The translations under genes and the position numbers were made by a program. DNA of 64,000 bases from an uncultured Verrucomicrobiota bacterium (GTDB taxonomy: Bacteria > Verrucomicrobiota > Verrucomicrobiia > Limisphaerales > UBA9464), in contig CAIXUG010000064.1 of assembly GCA_903922605.1 (NCBI GenBank), forward strand, positions 62,001 through 126,000. Direction: 5' to 3'. Under the pieces are notes generated by a model. That model was not told the DNA's origin. It saw nothing but the letters and a program-made list of their open reading frames with translations, and did no database searches. This document shows, piece after piece, positions 8,721 through 18,000 of the stretch. Position 1 is the stretch's first letter; the number at the start of each line of letters is the position of its first letter.

Positions 8721-9231
8721 GGTGCCTTTTGCAGCAGTTTTGGACTGCTTCCCGAACTGTCATAGACCGCCCAACTGTCTGCAAGCGAACGGTAGTGCGA
8801 ATTGAAGTTCGACCAACCACGCAGGAACCTTCGTAACACATAAGCACGCGGAACATTGTGGCCGCCTTGTTTGACCCGTGCTGCCACACGCTTTAGGGCA
8901 AATCGGCGCTTGGCAGACGCAAAAAGACGATCTCAAGGCGGTATCCATCCCTTATCCAAGCCTGCAATCGTGGAAGGTACGTAAGCCCGCTCAGAGTCGT
9001 CTCGAATGCAAAATCCGCTCGCGCTTTGGCCAGCCGGTCCAGTTCGGACAGAAACCAGCGACCCGCCGCAAGAGCGGCCAGTTCAGGCCGGAGCGGTGAA
9101 AAGCCTGCCGCCAGCAAGTCGGCATTCACGAAATGGATCACTCCGGCATCTTTCGGCAAATACTCCCGCGCGAAAGTCGTCTTTCCCGCACCGTTCGGCC
9201 CGGCGATGATGATGCAGCGAGGAGGGTTCAT
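8717..9231 (-). pseudogene. Zeta-toxin-family kinase, frameshifted
   Basis: A P-loop kinase of the zeta toxin/UNG1-kinase type. The N terminus holds the Walker A motif GPNGAGKTTF, then a conserved FVNADLLAAGFSP and FETTLSG, as in zeta proteins. The frame ends early at a TAA near 8895, just after VFLRLPSADL. Adding one base there (GATTTG-CCC) restores LKRVAARVKQGGHNVP and a C-terminal helix ending at 8717, giving about 171 residues, the normal size. So there is one frameshift, either a real inactivation or a single-base sequence error. Zeta proteins phosphorylate UDP-amino sugars; small chromosomal homologs like this are mostly untested. Confidence 0.75.
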
Positions 9232-9267
9232 GCCGATTGAAAATGGCCATTCGCGCTCACACGAAAA

Positions 9268-10602
9268 TTACAGCCCCAGCTTCCGGAAGCGGTTCTTCAC
9301 TTCCTTCAGGTGGAAGTCGATGGAGCAGAGTCCTTCCAGTTCGCCCTTCTTGAAGTGCTTGGCCACCTCGCGGTCGGCCTTCAGGACTTCCAGGAAATCC
9401 GCGTCGTCGCGGCCCGCGTGCTTCACCTCCCAGGTCTTCATGGCATTGCGCTGGACGAGCGTGTAGGCGTCCTCGCGGGTTAGCCCCTTGCGGATGAGCG
9501 CAAGGAGAACCGTTTGGCTGTTCCACATGCCCAGGCTCAGGCCAAGGTTCTTCTTCATGTTCTCGGGATAGACGAGCAGGCCATCCATCAGCCGCGTGAG
9601 CAGGCCGAACATGTAGTCGAGCAGTGTGCAGGAATCGGGGAAGATGATGCGCTCGACGCTGCTGTGGCTGATGTCGCGCTCGTGCCACAGGGCCACGTTT
9701 TCCAAGGCGGGAATGGAGTTGCCGCGGATGACGCGGGCGAGGCCGGTGAGGCGTTCCCAGGTGATGGGGTTGCGCTTGTGCGGCATGGCGCTGCTGCCTT
9801 TCTGGCCCTTGGTGAAGGGTTCCTCGGCCTCCAGCACCTCGGTGCGCTGCAGGTGGCGGAACTCGACCGCCCAATTCTCAAAACTCGCGGCGACGAGCGC
9901 CAGGGCGAGCATGAACTCGGCGTGGATGTCGCGCTGCACGACCTGTGTGGCGATGGAGGCGGGCTCCAACCCCAGGCGGCGGCAGACGCTCGCCTCGACG
10001 GCGGGTGACAGGTGGGCGTTGGTGCCGACCGCGCCGCTCAGCTTGCCGATGGCGACCACGCTGCGCACGTGCCGGAGGCGACTGAGCGCACGGACGAATT
10101 CCTCGTGCATGAGCGCCAGCTTGAGCCCGAAGGTGGTCGGCTCGCCGTGGATGCCGTGGCTGCGACCGATGCAGGGTGTCATCATGTGTTCCCGGGCGCG
10201 GCGCGCGATGACGGGCAAAAGCGTCTCGACGTCCTTGATGAGAATGTCGGCGGACTGGACCATCTGGACGGCAAAGGCGGTGTCCACGATGTCGGAACTG
10301 GTGAGGCCGAAATGCAGCCAGCGGCTCGCGGGATCATCGATCTGCTCGGCGACCGCCGTGGTGAAACCAATGACATCGTGATTGAGCGTCTTCTCCAGCT
10401 CCTTGGCGCGTTCGGTCAGGGCCTTGGTGTCGGCGAAGCATTTGTCGGCCCCCGCCTTCATCTTGGCGAAATCCGGCTTGGGCACGATACCGGCGCGCAT
10501 CAGGGCCTCACTGGCGATCAGTTCGATCTGCAGCCAGATCTTCAGGCGGTTTTCGTCGGTCCAGATGGCCCGCATTTCGGGGCGTGAGTAACGTTGAATC
10601 AC
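9268..10602 (-). CDS. purB: Adenylosuccinate lyase
   Basis: Catalyses two steps of purine synthesis: SAICAR to AICAR plus fumarate, and adenylosuccinate to AMP. The 444-residue product carries the fumarase/lyase signature GSSAMPHKRNPI (about 268-279) and the His-containing IGRSHGIHGEPTTFG segment. The GTG at 10602 is chosen because it gives the usual N terminus (IQRYSRPEMRAIW); the frame stays open upstream without family similarity. It lies head-to-head with the tRNA/rRNA methyltransferase gene. purA is in the same window (40048). Confidence 0.95.
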   Translation of the reverse strand: MIQRYSRPEMRAIWTDENRLKIWLQIELIASEALMRAGIVPKPDFAKMKAGADKCFADTKALTERAKELEKTLNHDVIGFTTAVAEQIDDPASRWLHFGLTSSDIVDTAFAVQMVQSADILIKDVETLLPVIARRAREHMMTPCIGRSHGIHGEPTTFGLKLALMHEEFVRALSRLRHVRSVVAIGKLSGAVGTNAHLSPAVEASVCRRLGLEPASIATQVVQRDIHAEFMLALALVAASFENWAVEFRHLQRTEVLEAEEPFTKGQKGSSAMPHKRNPITWERLTGLARVIRGNSIPALENVALWHERDISHSSVERIIFPDSCTLLDYMFGLLTRLMDGLLVYPENMKKNLGLSLGMWNSQTVLLALIRKGLTREDAYTLVQRNAMKTWEVKHAGRDDADFLEVLKADREVAKHFKKGELEGLCSIDFHLKEVKNRFRKLGL

Positions 10603-10867
10603 GCGCCGATCGTATCGGGAGCGGGCCGTTCGGTCGAGTGCCGGACGATTTTGCGCAAAGCGCGGGGCGCGGCTGTGTCCGCAGGACCAACCGCAGCGAC
10701 AGGATTTGCCAAGAAAGCGTCCAATTCTTTGCACCCAAATCCGGCTTCCGGAAGTTGCTGCGGGTGGGCCTGGCCACACCCGCGTTCCAACCGCTCCAGG
10801 CGTTTGTCCGATAGCCGCGAATCATTTTCCGCTCCGTCGGCGCGCCTTTGTGCGTCATCCTCACGGC

Positions 10868-12046
10868 ATGATTCCGGCTGAATCCTCGGCTTCTGCCCCG
10901 CCCACGTCGTCCCGCCGACACGTGGGTGACCGCGTGACCCTCGACATTCATGATCTCGCCTTCGGTGGCGAAGGGGTCGGGCGCGTCGATGACTTCGTGG
11001 TGTTCGTGCCCTTCGTGTGCCCCGGCGAACGCGTCGAGGTGAAGCTCACGGAGGTGAAGAAGAGCTTTGCGCGCGGCCAGCTCGTGCGGCTGCTCAGCAC
11101 CGCGCCCGAACGCGTCGAGCCGCGCTGCGAGTACTTCGGCGAATGCGGCGGCTGCCAGTATCAGCACCTCGACTACGCCGCGCAGCTCCGCTGGAAGCAC
11201 AAGCAGATCGCCGATCTCTTCCAGCGTGTGGGCGGCTTCGACGGGGCACTGGTGCAACCGGTGATTCCCTGCCCCGCGCCTTATGGCTACCGCAACCGCA
11301 TCATGGTCCGCAGCCAGTGGAACGGGCCGGCGCAGAAGCTGAACCTCGGTTTCATCCGGGCCGACTGCGGCCTCGTCTGCGACATCACCTCGTGCGCCAT
11401 CGCCGAGCCCAAGCTGAACGAGGCCATCACCCAGTGGCGGCGCAACCCGCCCCCGAAAGGCGGCATCAAGACGCTGCTGCGCATCCCGCCCGAGGGTTGG
11501 GTGGTGCCGGAGCACAGTTTCTTCCAGAACAACTTCTTCCTGCTGCCTGCGCTGCTGAATGGCACCCGGGCACGGCTCCGCGACGCCGGCACGCGCCACC
11601 TCATCGACGCCTACTGCGGTGTGGGCTACTTCAGCCTGTCGCTGGCAGACGCGGTGGATTCCTTCCTCGGCGTGGAGCTGGATGCGCCCGCGATCCGGGC
11701 CGCCCGGGAAAACCAGTCGCGCCGGGGCATCACCAACGGCGAATACGTGGCCGGCGACACCGACGAGCTGCTGCCCTCGCTACTGTCCAAGCTGGACCCG
11801 GCGAAAACTGCCGTGCTGCTGGACCCGCCGCGTGTCGGCTGCCGTCCTCCGAGTCTGCACGTGCTGCGCGAAACCGGCCCCGCGCAGATCCTGTACGTGA
11901 GCTGCCACCCCGCGACGCTCGCCCGCGATCTCAAGCTGCTGTGCGCCGACGGCCGCTACCGGCTCGCCAATGTGGAACCGTTCGACATGTTCCCGCAGAC
12001 CCAGCACGTGGAGTGCGTGGCAGACCTGCGGCTGGTGGGACAATGA
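10868..12046 (+). CDS. RlmD/TrmA-family RNA (uracil-5-)-methyltransferase
   Basis: SAM-dependent m5U methyltransferase of the TrmA/RlmC/RlmD family, 392 residues. An N-terminal TRAM-like beta barrel (VGDRVTLDIHDLAFGGEGVG) is followed by iron-sulfur cysteines in CEYFGECGGCQYQHLDY and a later VCDITSC. The SAM motif is IDAYCGVGYFSLSLAD and the catalytic Cys lies in LYVSCHPATLARDL. ATG 10868 starts just before the TRAM domain. Whether the target is 23S rRNA or tRNA cannot be told from sequence. Its stop overlaps the next start (ATGA). Confidence 0.88.
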   Translation: MIPAESSASAPPTSSRRHVGDRVTLDIHDLAFGGEGVGRVDDFVVFVPFVCPGERVEVKLTEVKKSFARGQLVRLLSTAPERVEPRCEYFGECGGCQYQHLDYAAQLRWKHKQIADLFQRVGGFDGALVQPVIPCPAPYGYRNRIMVRSQWNGPAQKLNLGFIRADCGLVCDITSCAIAEPKLNEAITQWRRNPPPKGGIKTLLRIPPEGWVVPEHSFFQNNFFLLPALLNGTRARLRDAGTRHLIDAYCGVGYFSLSLADAVDSFLGVELDAPAIRAARENQSRRGITNGEYVAGDTDELLPSLLSKLDPAKTAVLLDPPRVGCRPPSLHVLRETGPAQILYVSCHPATLARDLKLLCADGRYRLANVEPFDMFPQTQHVECVADLRLVGQ

Positions 12047-12408
12047 AAGCCAAACCCAAACCCACGTCCGTGGACGGGTATCTTGCCTCCCTGAACGACG
12101 AGCAGCGCGTGACGCTGGAAAAACTGCGGAAGACCATCCGCGCGGCCGCGCCGCAGGCCGATGAATGCATCAGCTACAATATCCCGGCCTACCGGCAGAA
12201 TGGTCGTCTGCTGGTCGCCTTTGCCGCCGCCAAGAAGCATTGCTCGTTCTTTCCGGGTGCCCTGCCAGTGACCACCCACAAGGCCGAACTCAAGGGTTAC
12301 AGCACCAGCAAGGGCACGGTCCGCTTTCCGCCTGATCAGCCTCTACCGGCCGCGTTGGTCCGAAAGCTGGTGAAGACCCGGATTGCGGAACGGGGAACAG
12401 CCTCATGA
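12043..12408 (+). CDS. DUF1801 (YdhG-like) protein
   Basis: A 121-residue DUF1801 protein. Family marks are SVDGYLASLNDEQRVTLEKL, DECISYNIPAYRQNGRLLVAF and a basic C-terminal LVRKLVKTRIAE. It overlaps the methyltransferase stop by four bases, so is likely coupled. The family includes B. subtilis FraH/YdhG, proposed as an iron chaperone; function here is unknown. A second DUF1801 gene lies at 43589. Confidence 0.8.
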   Translation: MKAKPKPTSVDGYLASLNDEQRVTLEKLRKTIRAAAPQADECISYNIPAYRQNGRLLVAFAAAKKHCSFFPGALPVTTHKAELKGYSTSKGTVRFPPDQPLPAALVRKLVKTRIAERGTAS

Positions 12409-12486
12409 GTCCGGACCGACCGCTAGGTAACCGCCTCGGGCGAACAATAGCTTCGACTTGACATAAGGGTGCGACGAACACGTTGG

Positions 12487-12626
12487 CATCTTGGAGCAAT
12501 GGTGGCTTGCCACCGCTTTCGGCCCCCGACTGCGCTGGCGAATCAGGACCAAGGTTTGTCCACTCCATCGCGAGCATTCGAAAGCGGCGTCTGCGCTCCG
12601 CTCCGCCGCGCGCACTCCAAGACGCT
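12487..12626. repeat. Inverted pair of TCTTGGAG...CTTTCG hairpin elements
   Basis: Plus-strand module 12487-12522: CATCTTGGAG, CAAT, stem GGTGGC, TT, stem GCCACC, GCTTTCGG. Minus-strand module 12588-12626: AGCGTCTTGGAGTGCGC, stem GCGGCG, a 14-base loop, stem CGCCGC, TTTCGA. The flanks match the modules at 66-170 while the stems differ but stay complementary. The 315-base gap between genes (12409-12723) holds nothing else I recognise. Confidence 0.65.
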
Positions 12627-12723
12627 CGCGCGCTCACCGATTGCCCCACGACCTCGCCCACCTAAAGGCTTATCAGGTTCAGGGGCGCAATTTGCGGCTT
12701 TTTTCAGGTCGTGGACTCACTCC

Positions 12724-13059
12724 TCAGACCGGCACCAAATCCTTGTCCTCCTGCTCCTCGGTCACCTCAGCCTCGTCGGTGTTGTAGTGCAGCGGGGCGA
12801 AACGTTCCGAATTGAAGCCGAGCTCGCCATTCAGGCCGGTCCGCAGCGCCGGATCGGACGGGTTGCGGATTTCTTCCAGCAGCACGCCGATCTCGCCGTC
12901 CTTCTGTCCGCTCTCGGCCTTCGTGAGGTTGCCACGGCCGATGTAGATTGCGCGGACGGTGTACACCGAATCCTTCTTCGGGAGCTGGGCAAACAGCTCA
13001 TGGGCGAGCGGCGGAAACTCGTCGTTGATACAGACCACTTTTTGACCCTTCTGAAACAT
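12724..13059 (-). CDS. Conserved hypothetical protein, 111 residues
   Basis: A small soluble protein starting MFQKGQKVVCINDEFPPLA, with a beta-rich middle (VYTVRAIYIGRG, IGVLLEEIRNP) and an acidic C-terminal tail (TEEQEDKDLVPV). The N-terminal pattern KGxKVVCIND recalls small SH3-barrel-like phage and bacterial proteins, but I cannot name a family. It stands alone, facing the repeat-bearing gap. The C-terminal acid patch is encoded right at the gap edge. Confidence 0.55.
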   Translation of the reverse strand: MFQKGQKVVCINDEFPPLAHELFAQLPKKDSVYTVRAIYIGRGNLTKAESGQKDGEIGVLLEEIRNPSDPALRTGLNGELGFNSERFAPLHYNTDEAEVTEEQEDKDLVPV

Positions 13060-13234
13060 GCGCGGGGATTTTTAAGGCTAAAAAGGCGTGGCGCCAGTCC
13101 AAGGTGAGTCAATTCCGCCGTTGCCTGCCCCCGGGATTTCTGCGAAAGCGTCGGTCCGACGTGAGCCCGTCGCACGTCTTGCCGTGAAGATTCGGCAACG
13201 TTTTCCGCGATGGGCGCCGTCAGTTTCCCTGCCC

Positions 13235-13759
13235 ATGAAGTCCCTAAATTCGAAAATTGCCGCCACCCTTGCGGCCCTGTCCCTGTTCAGCCTGAGTGCT
13301 GTTTCGGCCCTCGCCCAGACCGCCACCAACGTCATTTCCACCAACACTCCCGCCCTCAAGCACACGAAGCCCAAGGCGGACAAAAAGGAGAAGACCGATG
13401 ACGCGACGAAGGCCAAGATTTACCCCTTCCACGGCACCGTCGCCTCGGTAGACAAAAAGGCCCTGACCATCACCCTGGCGGGCAAGGAAAAGCCCCGCGT
13501 GATCACGGTCGGCTCCAAGACCCTCATCGAGAAGGACGGCAAGCCGGCCACCTTCAGCCAGGTCGCCGTCGGTGACTACGCCAAGGGCCGCTTGGAAAAG
13601 GATGGCGAGAAAGAGGTCCTGGTGAAGGCCACTTTCGGACCGGCTCCCGAAAAGAAGGCCGGCGAGGCCAAGCCGGCCAAAAAGGCGAAGGCCGCCGCGA
13701 CAACGCCGGCACCTGTGCCCGCAGCCGCACCCGCTCCGACGGCCACGGATACGAAGTAA
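13235..13759 (+). CDS. Exported Lys/Ala-rich protein with an OB-like core
   Basis: A 174-residue secreted or periplasmic protein. Residues 1-27 form a signal peptide ending near VSALA. The core (about 68-140) has FHGTVASVDKKALTITLAG and VGDYAKGRLEKDGEKEVLVK, resembling the small beta barrels of DUF5666-type proteins. The last 35 residues are low-complexity Lys, Ala and Pro. A strong terminator follows. Function unknown; a cell-envelope or nucleic-acid-adhering role would be guesswork. Confidence 0.6.
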   Translation: MKSLNSKIAATLAALSLFSLSAVSALAQTATNVISTNTPALKHTKPKADKKEKTDDATKAKIYPFHGTVASVDKKALTITLAGKEKPRVITVGSKTLIEKDGKPATFSQVAVGDYAKGRLEKDGEKEVLVKATFGPAPEKKAGEAKPAKKAKAAATTPAPVPAAAPAPTATDTK

Positions 13760-13778
13760 TCCGTCACTACTTTGAACA

Positions 13779-13811
13779 GCGGCCGTCCTGATTCCAGGTC
13801 GGCCGCTTTTT
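13779..13811 (+). terminator. Intrinsic terminator after the OB-like protein
   Basis: GCGGCCG and CGGCCGC arms (13779-13785 and 13800-13806) enclose a 14-base loop and are followed directly by a T run. Confidence 0.8.
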
Positions 13812-13930
13812 CATTTTCCGGAACCCCGCGTTGGAAACTGTTGCCGAAATTCCGCTACCGGCGTGTTCTTCCGTATACGACAACTTCCCCGCACATTGTT
13901 TGAAGCAACCCTTCTGAAAGCACACGACCT

Positions 13931-15016
13931 ATGGGCCTGATCGACTATCTCAAGACGCAGCTGCTGGAAATCATCCAGTGGGAGGATGACTCGCGCGACA
14001 CCATCTCCTGGCGCTTCCCCGACCAGGACAAGGAGATCAAGCGCGGCGCGCAGCTCATCGTCCGTGAATCACAGACGGCGCAGTTCATCTACGCCGGCGC
14101 GTTTGGTGACACCTTCGGGCCGGGCATGCACTCGCTCGTCACCGATAACATCCCGATCCTCTCCACGCTCAAGGGCTGGAAGTACGGCTTCGAAAGCCCC
14201 TTCAAGGCCGATGTCTATTTCGTCAACACGCGCCTGTTCACCGGCAACAAGTGGGGCACGAGCAACCCCATCATGCTCCGCGACGCCGACTTCGGCATCG
14301 TCCGGGCGCGGGCCTTCGGCACCTACGACTTCAAGGTCGTGGAGGTGAAGACCTTCCTCAAAGAGGTCGCCGGTACTGACGCGCATTTCCGGCTGGAGGA
14401 GTTTCAGGACACGATGCGCTCGCGGCTCGTGAGCGCGTTCACGGATGCGCTCGCGTCGAGCAAGGTGCCGGTGCTCGACATCGCCACGCGCTACACCGAG
14501 CTCGGGGAGGCGTTGCTGCCCGTGCTGAATCCGATCCTCACCGCCAAGTACGGCCTGGAGCTCGGCAGCTTCATCGTTGAGAACGTGAGCGTGCCGCCCG
14601 AGGTGGAGCAGGCCATCGACAAGCGCAGCAGCATGGCCGCCATCGGCAACCTGAACGACTACGTGAAGCTCCAGTTCGCCGAAAGCCTCGGTAAGAACCA
14701 GGGCACCGGGACCGCCGGCAGTGCGGCCGAGCTCGCCATGGGGTTTGGTCTCGCGGGCCAGCTCATGAACCAGCCCGGCGGAATGCTCGGTGGGCCCCAG
14801 GGCACGCCGCCAGCCGCGCCGACCGCTCCGTCCGGTGGTGCCACGGCCGCTTCGGCCATGCCGGAACTGCTTTCGCCCGCCGAGGTCGCGCAAAAGCTCG
14901 GCGTGGGTGAGGCCGACGTGCTGGCCTCCCTCGCCGACGGCTCGCTGAAGGGCAAGAAGATCGGCAGCCAGTGGCGCATCACGAAGCAGGCGCTGGAAGA
15001 GTTCCTGAAGAGCTGA
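13931..15016 (+). CDS. SPFH/virion-core-like protein with C-terminal excisionase-type HTH
   Basis: A 361-residue cytoplasmic protein. Residues 1-270 match the YdjI/virion-core-like SPFH group: IQWEDDSRDTISWRFPD, QLIVRESQTAQFIYAG, FGPGMHSLVTDNIPIL, then FIVENVSVPPEVEQAIDKRS. A Gly/Pro/Ala linker (about 271-308) leads to a C-terminal module of about 50 residues, LLSPAEVAQKLGVGEADVL to WRITKQALEEFL, which reads as a MerR/excisionase helix-turn-helix. Relatives often end in a zinc ribbon or GYF-like domain, so this ending is unusual. SPFH proteins scaffold membrane or large protein assemblies; the HTH may bind DNA or simply be an adaptor. Confidence 0.8.
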   Translation: MGLIDYLKTQLLEIIQWEDDSRDTISWRFPDQDKEIKRGAQLIVRESQTAQFIYAGAFGDTFGPGMHSLVTDNIPILSTLKGWKYGFESPFKADVYFVNTRLFTGNKWGTSNPIMLRDADFGIVRARAFGTYDFKVVEVKTFLKEVAGTDAHFRLEEFQDTMRSRLVSAFTDALASSKVPVLDIATRYTELGEALLPVLNPILTAKYGLELGSFIVENVSVPPEVEQAIDKRSSMAAIGNLNDYVKLQFAESLGKNQGTGTAGSAAELAMGFGLAGQLMNQPGGMLGGPQGTPPAAPTAPSGGATAASAMPELLSPAEVAQKLGVGEADVLASLADGSLKGKKIGSQWRITKQALEEFLKS

Positions 15017-15042
15017 CCGACACTCGTCGAAGGACAAAACAC

Positions 15043-15076
15043 AAACGGCCCGGCCGCATCAGCGACCGGGCCGTTT
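15043..15076. terminator. Bidirectional terminator between SPFH and PVC genes
   Basis: AAACGGCCCGG (15043-15053) pairs perfectly with CCGGGCCGTTT (15066-15076). The arms end in A and T tracts, so the hairpin can stop transcription from both converging genes. Confidence 0.8.
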
Positions 15077-15090
15077 GCCTGTAAATCAGA

Positions 15091-18000
15091 TCACTTCGTC
15101 GAGGCGAGGAATTCGACGAGGTTCCGCAGCTCCTGCTTGGTCAGCACGGTGCCGAAGCCTTCAGGCATGCCGCTCAGGCCCTTTTCGCGGCTCTCAATGT
15201 CGGATTTCTTCAGCTTGAGGATGCCATCTTCCGGCGAGTTGATCTCCAGAATCTCGGGCGTCTCCGACTTGATGACACCGGCGTAGGCCGTGCCGTTCTT
15301 CACCGTCACCAGCACGCTCTCAAAGCCTTGCGCGATCTCGGCGTTGGGATAGAGCACCGAGCGCACGATGTAGTCCCGCCCCTTGCGCCCCACGACGCCG
15401 GTCAGGTCGGGTCCGACCTCGCCACCTTCACCGCTGACCTTGTGGCAGCGCATGCAGCTGACCTCGGCCTTTTCGAAGAACACCTTCTTGCCATCCTCGG
15501 CATTGCCACCGAGCAGACAGACCTTCCACGGGTTGATGTCGAACTCCTTCGCCTTGGGCAATGCCGCCTCGTACTTGGCCACCAAAGGCTTGAGCGCCGG
15601 GCGCGCCGTGGCCGCATCCAGCACATCGAGCTGCAGTTCCGAGGTGACCTTGCCGGCCAGCAGGTCGTTCATCCATTGGCCCAGGAATTCGTCGGCCGAA
15701 GTCCCGGGCACTTTCGCGATCGTCGCGAAGGCATTCTGCTTCTCCGAAAGGGAGCCGGAGGCAATGACACCGGCCAGCTTGGCCACAGGATCATTCGCCA
15801 TCGCAGGACCTCTCCCGGTGGCCGCCGCGAGCGGCGGGGCATCCACGCTGAGTTTCACCGCCGTTTTGCGGACGAGTTCTTCGGAATCGTTCTGGGCCGC
15901 CGCCAGGGCCGGCCCGTACTCCGGCGTCTGCATCTTCGACAGCGCGGTCAGCGCCGCCGCCCGGGTCTTGGCAACGCCCCGCTTCTCGATGACCAGTTTG
16001 GCCAGCGCCTCCGAGGCGGACACCGACTTCAGTTCGCCCGCCGCGCGGGCGGCGGCAGTCCGGACGTCATCCGGCGCGCTCGCCAGAAGTTGCGGCAGCA
16101 CCGGCTGCAGCGCGTCACCCGGCAGCTTCGCGTCCCGCGCGAATGCGGTGGGACGCCACAGGCCGGTCACGCGGTCACGGCCGGAATTCTTCGGCCACTC
16201 GCCCAGCGCATCCAACGCCTCGGCGCGCAGCTCCTCGGGGAAGGCGTCGTTGGTGGCGAAGTTCGCCAAACGGGCGGCGGTCTCCTTGGTGCCGAAGCGG
16301 TAGTTGGCATTGAGCGCGCGGCGGATGAACGGGCGGCGATGCGGCTGCAGTTTGCCGGGCCAGAGGTCCGGCCCGCCCAGCTTCGCGGCCAGCAGGTCCA
16401 TCGCGCCCGAGATGGGCTCGTCGTTGATGGCCCGGGCGGCTTCCGTGACGATCTTGGGATTGCTGTCGTCGAGGAACACACCGATCTCATTCCGCTGCAG
16501 ACGGCGCAGCGCGAGCAGCACGCCCATGCGGATGCCGTCATCGGGGTTCTTCACCGCCGCCAACAGGGTGTCGATGTCGTTCACCGCGACCAGCGCGGTG
16601 ACGGCCGCATAGCGGATGTGCGGGTCCTGATCCGCATTCGCCTTGAGCTGCGCGAAGAGAGTCGGCACCGCCTCGCGCCGGCCCAGCTTGCCAAGCGCGA
16701 TCGTCGCCAGCGCCTGCACGTGCAGGTCGGCATCCGTCGTGCCCTTCACGAGGATATCATACGCTTTGAGATAGCCGGCGTCGCCCAGGACGCGGGCGGC
16801 GTTGGCCCGGACGTGGGCATCGGCATCCGCCATGAGCGGCAGGAGCGCGTCGAGTTCGGGAGTCGAAAGATCGCGCCGGGCTTTGTGGGCCCGGGCCTCG
16901 ATCTGGCCGAGCGCCCAGATGGCGTGCAGCCGCGCATGAACCTCGTTGCCGGCCCGGGTCAGCTTGATCAATGCCGGCACGCTCTTCTCACCGCGGGCCG
17001 CGAGTTCGAACTGCGCCCCCTGCCGGACGCGGTAGTTGGCATGTGCCAGCAGCTTCAGCAGTTCGCCGTCCTTGCGCTGGGCAAAGCCGGCCTTCAGCAG
17101 CGCCTGCGTGTCCTTCACGCCGGCCGCGCCGATGGTGGTCGGGTCGAAGAAACGGTAGATGCGGCCCTTGCCGACCGGCTCCCAGCCGTCCACCCAGTCC
17201 AGCACCCAGAAGGCGCCGTCCGGGCCCCACTTCGCATCGGTCGCCTCGATGGCCCAGACCATTTTCTTGTCATCGACGATCTCAAAGCTCGCGCCCTTGG
17301 GCTTGTGTTTGAAGCTCCACACGCCGGAGCCGGCCCCGCTGCCCCGGAAATCGCAGAGCGTGTAGGTGCCCTGCCATTCCGGCCCGAGCCCGGTACCCGG
17401 ATAATAGCTCACACCCGACGGGCCGGCGGCGATGTTCTTGATCGGCGGGGTCAGGAAGGCCGGCTGGGCGTCATTCTGCGGATACCACATCTTCTCCGAG
17501 TTCCATGGGCCGCGTGCGTTCGGCTGTTCGAGAAACTGCCAACCCACCCGCCAGCCGCTGTCGCCGCTCTCCATCAGCCAGGTCCAGCGGGACTGGTCAC
17601 CACCGTCGGAATTGTTGTCACCGGTGAAAACGTCGCCCCATTCATCAAACACGAGCTGCTGCGGATTCCGCAGACCACGGTAGAACATCTCCATTTCGGA
17701 GCCATCGGGGTTGCAACGGAAGACTCCGCCGCAGTCGGGGTTGCCGACGAGGTGCCCCTCGGTTTGGAGCATCGAGGCGCGGTCGCCGATGCTGAAATAA
17801 AGCTTCCCGTCCGGCCCCCAGGCCAGCCCGTGCAGGTCGTGGCCGAGAAAACCGACTCGGATGCCGTGCCCGTAGCTGATGCTCTGGCGTGAATCCGCCA
17901 CGCCATCGCCGTCCTCGTCATGCAGCTTCCAGATGTTCGGGATGTTGGCGAACCAGAGATCCTTGCCCCGTGCCAGCACGCCGGACGCAACGCCGTCCAG

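Noticed and set aside
15328-17892. Long open frame opposite the PVC dehydrogenase
   Set aside because: Arg/His-rich shadow frame; the minus-strand frame has a signal peptide, propeller and CxxCH motif.
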